A stretch of DNA of 64,000 nucleotides. Source: Bacillota bacterium. GTDB lineage: Bacteria > Bacillota > Clostridia > Lachnospirales > Lachnospiraceae. The position numbers and the translations under genes were made by a program. Below are positions 52,584 to 61,364 of this stretch, one piece after another. Position 1 is the first letter of the stretch. Each line of letters starts with the position of its first letter. The DNA is taken from the NCBI GenBank assembly GCA_023437365.1, contig JAEZGK010000058.1, positions 192,579 through 256,578 on the forward strand, in the 5' to 3' direction. The notes under the pieces were generated by a model. It saw only the letters and a list, made by a program, of their open reading frames with translations, ran no database searches and was not told where the DNA came from.

Positions 52584-52805
52584 CTATCGGAACAGATTCT
52601 TCAGCATATCATCGGAAGCCGTTGTCTCTGCCGCCTCCTTGTTTGATTCCTTGATCTGCAGATAAATCTCTTTTCTGTAGATCGGAACCGATTTCGGAGC
52701 ACTGATGCCAATCTTAACCTGGTCACCCTTAACCTCTAAAATCGTAATTTCCACATCATTTCCTATCACAATGGATTCATTAACCTTCCTTGAAAGGGCT
52801 AACAT
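52584..52805 (-). CDS. csrA: Carbon storage/flagellin translation regulator CsrA
   Basis: 73 residues starting MLALSRKVNESIVIGNDVEITILEVKGDQVKIGISAPKSVPIYRKEIY, the complete CsrA core with the VPIYRKEI RNA-binding strand. The long upstream frame is within fliW and is not part of the gene: AAAGGAGG lies nine bases before the ATG at 52805, one base after the fliW stop. It represses hag translation by binding GGA motifs, and is itself held by FliW. Confidence 0.97.
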   Translation of the reverse strand: MLALSRKVNESIVIGNDVEITILEVKGDQVKIGISAPKSVPIYRKEIYLQIKESNKEAAETTASDDMLKNLFR

Positions 52806-52806
52806 A

Positions 52807-53280
52807 TTATTTGCCCTCCTTTGCCGCCTTATAGGCCTGTAGCTGCTCATAAAAGCTATATTTGATCTCGTAATCCGGGTTCTCCACCACGATCTGAGCA
52901 CCCTTCTTCTCATCAGAATTGATGATAAACGGCGCCTTTAAATTGGCAGTGATTTTCTCTATATTGCTTGGAACGGTAATTGATACAAGTACTACCACAT
53001 TTTCCTCTGTCAGATCCCCCAGCGGTTTCAGATACTCATCCTCCACCTCCGGATTATACTCCGGCTTCACAATCAGCGGATTGATTACAGGAATCGCCAA
53101 TGCGGCCTCGTCCAGGCTCTGCAGCCAGGAGATATCCGGGCGTTCCCCGCCCTCATCATCAAATAGAATGGTAAATTTTTTGTATTCTTCAAAACCTAAG
53201 ATACCGTTCTCAAAATAAAGTATCTTATCCTCGTCCAGATTTATTTCCCCAAAATGCTTTGTCTTAACCAGCATCCCCAT
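52807..53280 (-). CDS. fliW: Flagellar assembly factor FliW
   Basis: 157 residues. Family marks are KTKHFGEINLDEDKILYFENGILGFEEYKKFTIL, SLDEAALAIPVINPLIVKPEY and LTEENVVVLVSITVPSNIEKITANLKAPFIIN. FliW binds CsrA and flagellin, coupling flagellin translation to export. It is translationally linked to csrA. Two close ATG codons share a ribosome site; the first is used here. Confidence 0.97.
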   Translation of the reverse strand: MGMLVKTKHFGEINLDEDKILYFENGILGFEEYKKFTILFDDEGGERPDISWLQSLDEAALAIPVINPLIVKPEYNPEVEDEYLKPLGDLTEENVVVLVSITVPSNIEKITANLKAPFIINSDEKKGAQIVVENPDYEIKYSFYEQLQAYKAAKEGK

Positions 53281-53358
53281 CGCCTTCCCTTCTATCGGTA
53301 TAAATCAATCTCTTTCAACGATATTATACATGATTTGTAATTTATTTGCATTATAATT

Positions 53359-54855
53359 TTACAGAAAATCCAGCAACGACTTCTGGACGACCTTTGAGGC
53401 AGCCGATAAGGAGGCGTTGTAGATTGCTTCCGCAGAAGAAAACTTTATGATCGTCTCCGCGATATCTGCATCCTCATTATTGGACATCAGATCCTCAAAA
53501 TCCGTAGATTGACTGGATAGGCGATCCTCCGTCAGCTCCAGGCGGACATATCTGCTGCCCAAGTCAGCAACTGCCACGTTTACCTTATCCTGCTCCCTCG
53601 AAGATACTTCTATGCCTTTGGAAAATGCCTTCTGCATCAGGTCCTTCTTCAAGGATAGCTCTGTATCCATCTGGCTTTTCATCTTCTCCAAATCTTCTCT
53701 GTCGGCATCCGAAAGATTTGTATCCTTTAGGCGCTTATCAATCTCCGTTATAATATCCTCCACTTCCTTAACCGCATTCACGGAAGCAAGAATATCATCA
53801 ATGCATCTTCCAAGTCCATGAGAGAAGGCGTCAGATGCCTGGGTATTGATCGTCAGCTTCTGGCTGAAATTAATCTCATACTGTATCTGCTGATCTTCTT
53901 TAATAAAGTTAGTCTCTTCCACTGTCGATGTGGTATCTGATTTCGTACAGGTAAAGAAGTGCTCCGGCTTCAGCTCTCCGTCCAAAAACCCTGTTTTATT
54001 ATAGGTTAAGGAGATATCTGTAGCATTTCTCAGACTATTATATATTGTTGATCCGAAAACCATCTCTCCGGTTTCAGGAATATAATACACCTCTCCCGGA
54101 CCGGGTTGATAAGCCTCATCAGGATCTATGAGCGGATCTACCAAGGACTTTACCGTAATTCCTGTAATTGCCTGCTCCGTTTCCACACCTGAGGCGTCAA
54201 CGGTGGTATAGTTGATGCTCGTCGGCGCTGTTGTGCTTAAATTATTGTAAGAAAGCTGCAGACGATAGGTCTGCTGCAAGGAAGGAGCCGTATCAAAGCT
54301 ACTGCTTCCCAGGTCAGCCATAGTATATCCGCCAATTATTTTGTTTGATACCTGTACCTGTTCCCCGGTAAAATGCTCGGTGATGGCATAATTCAGGTTA
54401 GGCTCATCCTCGCTAAAGGTTAGGGAACTATCTGTCTTATAACCCGAAAATACATATCTTCCGGCATAATTGGCATTTCCCTCCTGATAGACCTGATCCT
54501 TCAGCTGTTGAAGATTTGAGATTACGGATGCGCGGTCCTCTGCTGTCAAGGTATCCGTACTGCCCTGAATGCAATAGGTATTAATCTTGGACAGCACCTG
54601 GTTTACATTATCCAAAGAGCTTTCCGTGACGTCCATCCAGGACTTGGCGTCCGGAATATTCTTGTCATAATATTGATTCAGTTCCGTAAGGTTAGTCCTT
54701 AGCTTTAGTGCTCTGACGGCAATGATCGGATCCTCACTCGGCTTCTGAATCTTCTTGCCCGTGGAATACTGCTGTTCTAACGCCGTCATGCTGAGCTTAT
54801 TCTTATTAATATTGCTCATCATATTATTAGTCATCATCTTATTGGTAATACGCAT
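53359..54855 (-). CDS. flgL: Flagellar hook-filament junction protein FlgL
   Basis: 498 residues. The N-terminal MRITNKMMTNNMMSNINKNK with LEQQYSTGKKIQKPSEDPIIAVRALKLR and the C-terminal NNEDADIAETIIKFSSAEAIYNASLSAASKVVQKSLLDFL are the flagellin-like D0/D1 helices of FlgL. The middle part (about 200-330) is longer than in small FlgL proteins. GGAGG precedes the ATG. It follows the two flgK genes and precedes fliW. Confidence 0.95.
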   Translation of the reverse strand: MRITNKMMTNNMMSNINKNKLSMTALEQQYSTGKKIQKPSEDPIIAVRALKLRTNLTELNQYYDKNIPDAKSWMDVTESSLDNVNQVLSKINTYCIQGSTDTLTAEDRASVISNLQQLKDQVYQEGNANYAGRYVFSGYKTDSSLTFSEDEPNLNYAITEHFTGEQVQVSNKIIGGYTMADLGSSSFDTAPSLQQTYRLQLSYNNLSTTAPTSINYTTVDASGVETEQAITGITVKSLVDPLIDPDEAYQPGPGEVYYIPETGEMVFGSTIYNSLRNATDISLTYNKTGFLDGELKPEHFFTCTKSDTTSTVEETNFIKEDQQIQYEINFSQKLTINTQASDAFSHGLGRCIDDILASVNAVKEVEDIITEIDKRLKDTNLSDADREDLEKMKSQMDTELSLKKDLMQKAFSKGIEVSSREQDKVNVAVADLGSRYVRLELTEDRLSSQSTDFEDLMSNNEDADIAETIIKFSSAEAIYNASLSAASKVVQKSLLDFL

Positions 54856-54937
54856 AACCTAACCTCCTAACCGAATTCTTATAATCAAATCCTGTCTTAA
54901 CAAAATAGTTCCTCTGATATCTCTATATCCCAGGGCA

Positions 54938-55053
54938 CTTCAGAAGAATGCAAATAACTTCAGAAGAATGCAAAATGAATTTCCACTACACTACTTTGGC
55001 AGCTTCAGAAGAATGCAAAATGAATTTCCAATGGAATTCATTTTGTATTCTTC
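54938..55053. repeat. Three direct and one inverted copy of a short repeat
   Basis: CTTCAGAAGAATGCAAA begins at 54938, 54958 and 55003. The latter two continue as ATGAATTTCCA. An inverted, slightly shortened copy at 55032-55053 can pair with the third to form a stem of about 20 bp. A short frame through the direct copies has no coding signs. The repeats fill the flgK-flgL gap of 224 bp. Confidence 0.8.
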
Positions 55054-55056
55054 CAA

Positions 55057-55081
55057 AGGTTCGTAGGCTTCTTACGAACCT
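55057..55081 (-). terminator. Hairpin at the flgK stop codon
   Basis: AGGTTCGTA (55057-55065) pairs with TACGAACCT (55073-55081), touching the flgK stop. Only three T residues follow on the minus strand, so it may be a partial terminator or a 3'-end stabiliser within the operon. Confidence 0.5.
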
Positions 55082-56924
55082 ATACACCCATATAATTGAT
55101 CAGCTTATCATAAATCTCATCCATGACTGTTATCACCTTCGCAGAAAGATTATATGCATTCTGGTATCGAACCAGGTTCATGGCTTCCTCATCCACATCC
55201 ACACCTGACACAGATAGTCTTTGATTGGTGATAGAAGTCAGTATATTGGACTGACTCTCTGCAAAGGTAGCCGCCTTATCCGTATCAATTCCTATTTCAG
55301 CTACCAGTGTCTGGAAGAAGCCTTCCGGTGTTCCAAGTAACGTCTTATCGTCCTTTAATGCCAATAGCTTCTTAACAATATCATTTGCTTCCGTTCCGTT
55401 CGTAATATCCTTTGTTGTAGATACCAGGTTGGGGTCGGAAATCAAAGCTTCATTAACAGTAAAATTCTCAGCGGTCATCAAATAATAATATCCGTAATTC
55501 GGCTCACCCTCGGTTAGTTCCTCATAATAAGAACCTGTCTTGGAATCGAATCTGTTGTAATCATAATAAGTGCTGTCACCGGAGTCCTGAAGTGGTCCAA
55601 AGGCATAATCCGTCCCGCTTATCTTGTCTGTCGCGGTGAAGAAGTCCATACCCGAATTCCCATTTAAATCCTGACCGCTTCTGTGAATATCATTGACAGC
55701 CTTTGCATAGCTTCTAACAAATTCATTCAGCTGTTCCATATAATATGGAATGCCTTTATAGTTGATGCTTTCTCCAATCTGTCCCATATCGCCGGAGGCA
55801 TCGGCTTCCACATAATCCTCTAATTCAAAATTATATACATATTTCCCGTCTTCTTCCGTAACCTCAAAACCGGTGTAGGCATAATCCCGATCACCAACGG
55901 TAATAACACCTGTTTCCGGAATGTTCAGCTTTTCCTGGCTGTTAATATTGGTATCCGACATAAGAATATAGTTCTCGCCCTTCTGAGCATCTACCTTTCC
56001 CCGAAGATTGAATTGGTTATTCCCGTCACGAACCTCTAAAAGTGCCTGAAGGGAGCCTCCCAGAGTATTGCTTCTCATATCAAAGCGCTGTCCGTTATCC
56101 CACTCAATTTCATATAAACCCTCAACATCATTCTGGTTATCCTTAAATTCTCTGGGAACCAGCTTCAGCTGATTGAAATTATTATTATCTACCAAGGTAA
56201 CACCGTCCAGCTTAATGATGTAGCTGGTAACACCGAATGCATTTCCCACTGCCTTTTCTGATACGGATATATTGGCAATTTCTGAAAGCTCATCCACCAG
56301 AAGTGCTCGCTGATCTCTTAAATCATTAGCCTTGCCTCCGGTTACCTCCAATGTGGTGATCTGCTTTGATAGTGCCGCAATCTGCTGTGCAGTTGAATTG
56401 ATCTGCTCCACCTTGTTACGTATCTCGAAATTACATTCCTCCTGAATTTTTTTCAGATTTGTTGATAAGGAATTGAAATACTGGGCGAAGCTCTCCGCAT
56501 AATTCACTACCTGATTCCGTACCGTCAGACTGGCGGGATTCTTGGATAGCTCCTGAAGACTGTTGTACATGGAATTATACGTAGTTGTGAATCCATCCAC
56601 ACTGACTTCATTAAAGTAGTTTTCTATTTCATTCATATAATAGGACTTACCGGAATACTCACCGAATTGCAGATTATTCTTCCAGTATTTCGAATCATAG
56701 TATTCGTCCCGCTGCTGTTCGACACCATCGACACTGACACCGGTTCCGGCCATACCATAGGAGGAATTCATCTTCAGAGCCTTGCCGGCCTTCTGATTCA
56801 TCGCCTGTCTGGAATAACCCTCTGTCTCGGCATTGGAAACATTATGGGCTGTCGTATCCAATGCAGCCTGATATGTATATAATCCCGATACACCTATATT
56901 CAGACCAAAAAAAGTTGAACTCAT
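55080..56924 (-). CDS. flgK: Flagellar hook-associated protein FlgK
   Basis: 614 residues. The N-terminus STFFGLNIGVSGLYTYQAALDTTAHNVSNAETEGYSRQ and LRDQRALLVDELSEIANI, and the C-terminus RLSVSGVDVDEEAMNLVRYQNAYNLSAKVITVMDEIYDKLINYMGV, are the rod-type helices typical of HAP1. It forms the first hook-filament junction layer. GGAGG precedes the ATG. It is 32 bases downstream of a second flgK-like gene and is the copy nearer flgL. Confidence 0.95.
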   Translation of the reverse strand: MSSTFFGLNIGVSGLYTYQAALDTTAHNVSNAETEGYSRQAMNQKAGKALKMNSSYGMAGTGVSVDGVEQQRDEYYDSKYWKNNLQFGEYSGKSYYMNEIENYFNEVSVDGFTTTYNSMYNSLQELSKNPASLTVRNQVVNYAESFAQYFNSLSTNLKKIQEECNFEIRNKVEQINSTAQQIAALSKQITTLEVTGGKANDLRDQRALLVDELSEIANISVSEKAVGNAFGVTSYIIKLDGVTLVDNNNFNQLKLVPREFKDNQNDVEGLYEIEWDNGQRFDMRSNTLGGSLQALLEVRDGNNQFNLRGKVDAQKGENYILMSDTNINSQEKLNIPETGVITVGDRDYAYTGFEVTEEDGKYVYNFELEDYVEADASGDMGQIGESINYKGIPYYMEQLNEFVRSYAKAVNDIHRSGQDLNGNSGMDFFTATDKISGTDYAFGPLQDSGDSTYYDYNRFDSKTGSYYEELTEGEPNYGYYYLMTAENFTVNEALISDPNLVSTTKDITNGTEANDIVKKLLALKDDKTLLGTPEGFFQTLVAEIGIDTDKAATFAESQSNILTSITNQRLSVSGVDVDEEAMNLVRYQNAYNLSAKVITVMDEIYDKLINYMGV

Positions 56925-56956
56925 AATACCTCCGTTCTGCTGCCGAACAGCTCATT

Positions 56957-58690
56957 TTATAGCTTATTAATGATATCCTCCAGCATCTGACTGACTGTAT
57001 TGACATATCTGGAGGAGGCGTTGTATGCATGCTGATACTTGATCAAATTCGTTAACTCTTCATCTGAGGATACCCCGGAAACCTCTGATCTCTTGTTATT
57101 GATGCTTTCTACCATCGACGCCTGATTATCTCCAATGGTATCAAACTGCTCACCTCGGTTTGCTATCTCAGAGATAAAGGCCGTGTAATAATCGCTGAAA
57201 TCATACTCTGTCAAAGTATTCGGAGATAACGTAGAAAATGTATTTTGCCATACATCCATCAGCTTTTCTACCGCCTTAGGGTCATAGCTTCCGGTTCCGT
57301 TTTTGTTTGATAGCGGTATCAAATCATAATTTTGCATAATTTCCGGATTTACTTCAATCTCTCCGAGTGTAAATAAAGAGTAGTTGTCCTCCGGATTTTC
57401 TTCATTATAGTAAAACGAAGATACTGTTTCATTTACCCCGCTGTCATTCACGTAGGTGATGAACTCTTCCTCTCCGTAGCTGTCCATTGATTTTCTGCTA
57501 AACAGTGCCTGTCCTCTGGTTTTAGCAGAATCCATACCTACCGGGGCATTCTCGCTGTCATAAATTACAGCCTTGGTTCCGTCGGTCAGTGTCACTTCCT
57601 TATTGGGACAGAAGATATCATTAACCAGAGTGACAATTCCGTGAATCAATTGGTCAAACTGAGCTTGGGTTGACATAACCACGGAAGCATTGATGGTTCT
57701 GTTGTATTCAGAAACCTCCGCCTTATACTGGGCTTCCGTCTCTTCCTCCGGATTATACTTCGGAATGTCGGTATAATTGGCCTTCTTATAACCTCTTGCA
57801 ACCAACAACCCTTTGAGAGAACCGATATCTGTATTATTCTCTGAAGAGGGAACCCGGTCCAGATTGAAGATATCAGCATCTCCATGGGATGGCCATACAG
57901 GCTTTAACATGTCTGAAGCAGCATCCACCTTCACGGTATCCATCCTGTACCAGGAATCTTCTGAAACAAATACTGATCCTTCCACATTGACAGTGACAAC
58001 ACCGACTGTATTTTCTTTATATGTAATACTGACCATTTTACTGAGCTCATCCAGGAGATTGTTTCTCTCATCTCTTAAATCGTTGGCTTTCTCAACGCCG
58101 GAGGACTCGTAATGTCTTATTTTCGTATTTAAGTCCGTGATATTCGCACCGATTTCATTGATGCGTTTCACCTGTTCTTTAATCTGTGTATTCAGATTGA
58201 CCTGATAGTCGTATAGCTGTCTGGAAATGTTCTCGGAGCGTTCTATGAAGCTTACTGCAGTCTGTATCAGGGAGGCCCTGGTAACAACACTGTCAGGTTC
58301 CTTCGCCAGCTCCTGCAGGGTATACCAGAAATCATTCATGGTATCCTGAAAGGACTCACCCTCGAGCTCACCAAATAAGCCCTCGATTTCCTGCACTGCA
58401 TTATACTGGGCGTCATAATAAGCACCTCTACCCAATTCCTGACGATATGCTTTGTCCAGAAAGGTATCACGCACCTGCCTTATGGTTGCAAAATCGGCTC
58501 CGATTCCTTTCTGCATAGTGGATGAGTAAGAATCGCCTAATTTTATATACTTGAAATCCGTCTGAAGTGCCTGTTGTCTTACATAGCCCTTTGTGTCTAC
58601 ATTTGCAAGGTTATGTGCAGAGACATTCAAAGCTGCCTGGCTGACATTGAGACCGGACACACCGACATATAAACTACTCATCGAGCTCAT
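56957..58690 (-). CDS. flgK: Second FlgK-like hook-associated protein
   Basis: 577 residues with the same plan as its neighbour: SSLYVGVSGLNVSQAALNVSAHNLANVDTKGYVRQ at the start, ANDLRDERNNLLDELSKMVSI, and EVSGVSSDEELTNLIKYQHAYNASSRYVNTVSQMLEDIINKL at the end. The central region (about 230-450) differs strongly from the other copy, so this is an old, diverged duplication. It may form an additional junction layer or serve as an alternative HAP1. GAGGT precedes the ATG by seven bases, and flgN lies immediately upstream. Confidence 0.9.
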   Translation of the reverse strand: MSSMSSLYVGVSGLNVSQAALNVSAHNLANVDTKGYVRQQALQTDFKYIKLGDSYSSTMQKGIGADFATIRQVRDTFLDKAYRQELGRGAYYDAQYNAVQEIEGLFGELEGESFQDTMNDFWYTLQELAKEPDSVVTRASLIQTAVSFIERSENISRQLYDYQVNLNTQIKEQVKRINEIGANITDLNTKIRHYESSGVEKANDLRDERNNLLDELSKMVSITYKENTVGVVTVNVEGSVFVSEDSWYRMDTVKVDAASDMLKPVWPSHGDADIFNLDRVPSSENNTDIGSLKGLLVARGYKKANYTDIPKYNPEEETEAQYKAEVSEYNRTINASVVMSTQAQFDQLIHGIVTLVNDIFCPNKEVTLTDGTKAVIYDSENAPVGMDSAKTRGQALFSRKSMDSYGEEEFITYVNDSGVNETVSSFYYNEENPEDNYSLFTLGEIEVNPEIMQNYDLIPLSNKNGTGSYDPKAVEKLMDVWQNTFSTLSPNTLTEYDFSDYYTAFISEIANRGEQFDTIGDNQASMVESINNKRSEVSGVSSDEELTNLIKYQHAYNASSRYVNTVSQMLEDIINKL

Positions 58691-58711
58691 GGACTACACC
58701 TCACCTAACTC

Positions 58712-59227
58712 TTACTGCCTCGTATCGAACATCCCTGTTCCTGAAGCAAGTGTCTCATATTTCGAAGCACCCTTTGTGTAAGTATTGTTCCCCGGCGACA
58801 TCCTTGTGCTCTGAATAAAATTCATATTGAATTCTATCATTTCTAGGGATTGTTGTATTAACGACTTGTTACGATTATTGACTTCGACTAATCTTTGAAT
58901 CGATCTTTTTAGATTATCATGTATGATTGAAAGAGCAATCTGCTCTTTTGGCTGTTTTTCCATTAAACCAATCAGGGTCCTCAAGGTAAGTTCTCCGCCC
59001 TTACGGTTAATTACCGTCTTAATATTTGCCATGACCGTCTCTCTTTTACGTTCCAGCTGGTTAATATTTATGATTGCCTGTTGTTCCTGCTCGGTAATCT
59101 CCTGAAGGGAAGTCAGGTCGTTCTTTACGATGACCCGTGTCTTCTCTTCGGCTATGGGAATTAATTGCTGATATACGTTATATTCCTGCTCCAGCGTACT
59201 TACTAACTCCTCAATTAAGCTTGCCAC
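58712..59227 (-). CDS. flgN: FlgN-family export chaperone
   Basis: 171 residues, helical, with EELVSTLEQEYNVYQQLIPIAEEKTRVIVKNDLTSLQEITEQEQQAI, the standard FlgN opening, and NRNKSLIQQSLEMIEFNMNFI near the end. It chaperones FlgK and FlgL, which follow in the operon. The start is GTG at 59227 with GAGG seven bases upstream. Confidence 0.93.
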   Translation of the reverse strand: MASLIEELVSTLEQEYNVYQQLIPIAEEKTRVIVKNDLTSLQEITEQEQQAIININQLERKRETVMANIKTVINRKGGELTLRTLIGLMEKQPKEQIALSIIHDNLKRSIQRLVEVNNRNKSLIQQSLEMIEFNMNFIQSTRMSPGNNTYTKGASKYETLASGTGMFDTRQ

Positions 59228-59328
59228 CGCTAAACCTCACTCCTTTGCTGATTCTTGAGTCATTTAACATAACAAGCGCCATTAGTTGTGCTTGTTCCAG
59301 CTTCAATGAACGGCGCTTGATTTATCTG

Positions 59329-59607
59329 TTAAATAGTCTCGTTAAAATACTCATCAACCAATTTGTCAGCTACATCCTTTATCGTGACATTATAGGTTCC
59401 GGCTTCCATCCGCTGCTTAATGTCATTTACCGTAGCCTCCCTTACATCAGGAGTACGTGCGACAATCTGCTTTGCTACCTGATAATCCTTTCCCGCCTGG
59501 GAAATCTCAAGCTTATCGCTGAAGCTGCTACCCTTTGTCTTCGCCGTATTCTTTACACTGTTCGAATTGTACAACTGACTCACCTTGTTGAATGCATCAA
59601 TACGCAT
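59329..59607 (-). CDS. flgM: Anti-sigma-28 factor FlgM
   Basis: 92 residues. An N-terminal flexible half (MRIDAFNKVSQLYNSN) and a C-terminal sigma-binding half (DYQVAKQIVARTPDVREATVNDIKQRMEAGTYNVTIKDVADKLVDEYF) match FlgM. It holds sigma-28 inactive until hook completion allows its export. The ATG at 59607 is preferred to the frame at 59619. It is the first gene of flgM-flgN-flgK-flgK-flgL-fliW-csrA and has a sigma-28-type promoter, giving feedback. Confidence 0.94.
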   Translation of the reverse strand: MRIDAFNKVSQLYNSNSVKNTAKTKGSSFSDKLEISQAGKDYQVAKQIVARTPDVREATVNDIKQRMEAGTYNVTIKDVADKLVDEYFNETI

Positions 59608-59669
59608 TCTGATCACCACCTATCTGCTATCTGAGTTCTCCATTAGTTCTCCACTACTCTATACCATAT

Positions 59670-59696
59670 TTATCGGAAGATTTGCTATTTACATTA
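59670..59696 (-). promoter_or_regulatory. Sigma-28 (SigD) type promoter of flgM operon
   Basis: Minus strand: TAAT (59693-59696), 15 bases, TCCGATAA (59670-59677). It retains the CCGATA core, with one mismatch in the -35 and two in the -10. It lies about 65 bases upstream of flgM. The rest of 59697-59934 is AT-rich with only a small CATAG/CTATG hairpin near 59790. Confidence 0.65.
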
Positions 59697-59934
59697 GGGT
59701 GTTTTTAAAATTTCTATCAATTTCATAAAATAGCGTGGTAAAATCCATCTTATCTCATCAAATTTCACAAGCACTGTCCCTTCCTATCATAGCTACTATG
59801 CTTATTGGCACTTTCTCAGCGTAAACGAATAGGAATCCCAAACACTAATTATAGATCCCGCATCTAAAATCAGGTTGGAATTCCTATTTATGATTAAAGT
59901 TAGTTATTTATCTATACTTATAGAGTGTTCCGAT

Positions 59935-60060
59935 TTACTTCATCATCTTTTGAATTTACTTCATCTTGTTCTGAATTTCCTTCATCATCTTTTGAATTTA
60001 CTTCATCTTGTTCTGAATTTACTTCATCTTCTTTTGAATTTACTTCATCTTCTTCTGAAT
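59935..60060 (-). repeat. 21-bp tandem repeat of the ctpA 3' end, six units
   Basis: Copies at 60040-60060, 60019-60039, 59998-60018, 59977-59997, 59956-59976 and 59935-59955 each correspond to the final codons Ile-Gln-Lys-Lys-Met-Lys-stop of ctpA or a close variant (Gln-Asn-Lys or Lys-Asp-Met forms; GAA replaces the stop in the fourth). All are in the ctpA frame. Only the first is translated in the normal protein. Confidence 0.9.
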
Positions 60061-61290
60061 CTCCTTGATCGCCCTCTGAAGCTGGTTATCCTTATCCACA
60101 GGGATGACAACCTCTTTCTTCATTGCATCGGTAAGATCGATGGTGATATCCGGGGAAATACCCTTACCATGGATATTTCTTCCCTTCGGTGTATAATACT
60201 TGGAAATCGTCAGCTTCACAGCTGTTCCATCTGAAATCGGAATAACCTTCTGGACAATTCCTTTGCCGAAGCTTGTTGTTCCAATGATCGTCGCTGCCTT
60301 ATAATCCTGAAGAGCTCCTGCAAAAATCTCGGAAGCACTGGCACTGTTGCCATTAATTAAAACTGCCATCGGAACAGTAACCTTCGTATTATCCTTTGCA
60401 AATTCCTCTTCCTTTACATTATTCTTGTCTTCCGTATATACCAATAGCTCCTTCGGAAGCAGACGATCCAGAATCTTGACCACCGAATCCAGCAATCCAC
60501 CCGGATTATTGCGGACATCCACCACCAGGCCCTTCATGCCCTTTTTCTCTAACGTATCCACTGCAGAATCAAATTGTCCGACTGTGATGGCATCAAACTC
60601 TGAGATGGAGATATACCCGATCTTATTATCCAGCATCTTATATTCAATCGTAGGAACTTCGATCTTCTTCCTTGTAATTGTATAGGTAATCGGCTCATCC
60701 TTGCTCTCACGCTTTACGGTCACCTTTACCGAGGTACCGACCTCGCCCTTCAGCTTCGCAACAACCTGTGTTAAGTCTTCTCCGGTAACCTCCTTCCCGT
60801 TGACCTTATAAAGAATATCACCGGGCAGCATCCCAGCCTTAAAGGCAGGACCGTCCTTAAAGGGCTTTATAATAGTTATGATCCCTGTCTTGGCATCCTG
60901 GCTTACAGAAGCTCCGATTCCGCAATATACTCCGGAGGAGCTTTCTGTCAACGCTTTATATTCCTCAGCTGTATAATAGGTGGAATAAGGATCGCCCAGG
61001 CTCGCGATAAATCCTTTATATATGCCATCGGTAAATTCAACATCCTTTGTGCCCTCAAGGTAATAATTGTCGATCAGCTTATCCAGGAATTGCAGCTTCT
61101 GAAGTATCTCCTCGTAATTATCTCCCGTAAGGCTCTGAGAAGCTATCTCCCCTGAGGAAACGTTCTCCTTAGCCTCTGTTGTCTTAACATTATTATAATC
61201 GGCGAATATAAAAGCCGCACCGACCGCTGATACCAGCAGCAGGGCGCTCAATACTCCGACTAGTAAGCCTGTGATAAAATTCTTCTTCAT
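60040..61290 (-). CDS. ctpA: C-terminal processing peptidase, S41 family
   Basis: 416 residues. One N-terminal transmembrane helix (about 5-28) is followed by an extracytoplasmic PDZ domain (about 95-180, GAIVSQD-like GIGASVSQDAKTGIITIIKPFKDGPAFKAGMLPGDIL) and the protease domain (VDVRNNPGGLLDSV, catalytic Ser in NGNSASASEIFAGAL, general-base Lys in SFGKGIVQ). It trims C-termini of exported proteins. The ATG at 61290 has GGAG six bases before. The final seven codons are tandemly duplicated past the stop. Location beside flgM suggests, but does not show, a link to surface or flagellar proteins. Confidence 0.95.
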   Translation of the reverse strand: MKKNFITGLLVGVLSALLLVSAVGAAFIFADYNNVKTTEAKENVSSGEIASQSLTGDNYEEILQKLQFLDKLIDNYYLEGTKDVEFTDGIYKGFIASLGDPYSTYYTAEEYKALTESSSGVYCGIGASVSQDAKTGIITIIKPFKDGPAFKAGMLPGDILYKVNGKEVTGEDLTQVVAKLKGEVGTSVKVTVKRESKDEPITYTITRKKIEVPTIEYKMLDNKIGYISISEFDAITVGQFDSAVDTLEKKGMKGLVVDVRNNPGGLLDSVVKILDRLLPKELLVYTEDKNNVKEEEFAKDNTKVTVPMAVLINGNSASASEIFAGALQDYKAATIIGTTSFGKGIVQKVIPISDGTAVKLTISKYYTPKGRNIHGKGISPDITIDLTDAMKKEVVIPVDKDNQLQRAIKEIQKKMK

Positions 61291-61337
61291 CGTAGTCTCC
61301 AATCCTCCACTCTGTGGCAATGTGATATAGTTAAAAC

Positions 61338-61358
61338 GGGCAACCGGGTAGGTTGCCC
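61338..61358 (-). terminator. Terminator after the CdaR-like regulator
   Basis: GGGCAACC (61338-61345) pairs with GGTTGCCC (61351-61358) around a 5-base loop, followed on the minus strand by GTTTT. It lies seven bases past the stop of the regulator. Confidence 0.75.
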
Positions 61359-61364
61359 ATACTC

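Noticed and set aside
52806..52913. 36-residue N-terminal extension of CsrA
   Set aside because: It is out-of-frame fliW sequence; a strong ribosome site precedes the canonical MLALSRK start.
54948..55208. 86-aa plus-strand frame at the flgK-flgL gap
   Set aside because: Its first half is translation of the direct repeats and the second half is antisense to flgK.
59875..60234. 119-aa Leu/His-rich plus-strand frame
   Set aside because: It is antisense to the ctpA end and its 21-bp repeats; the Leu-rich pattern is a repeat artefact.
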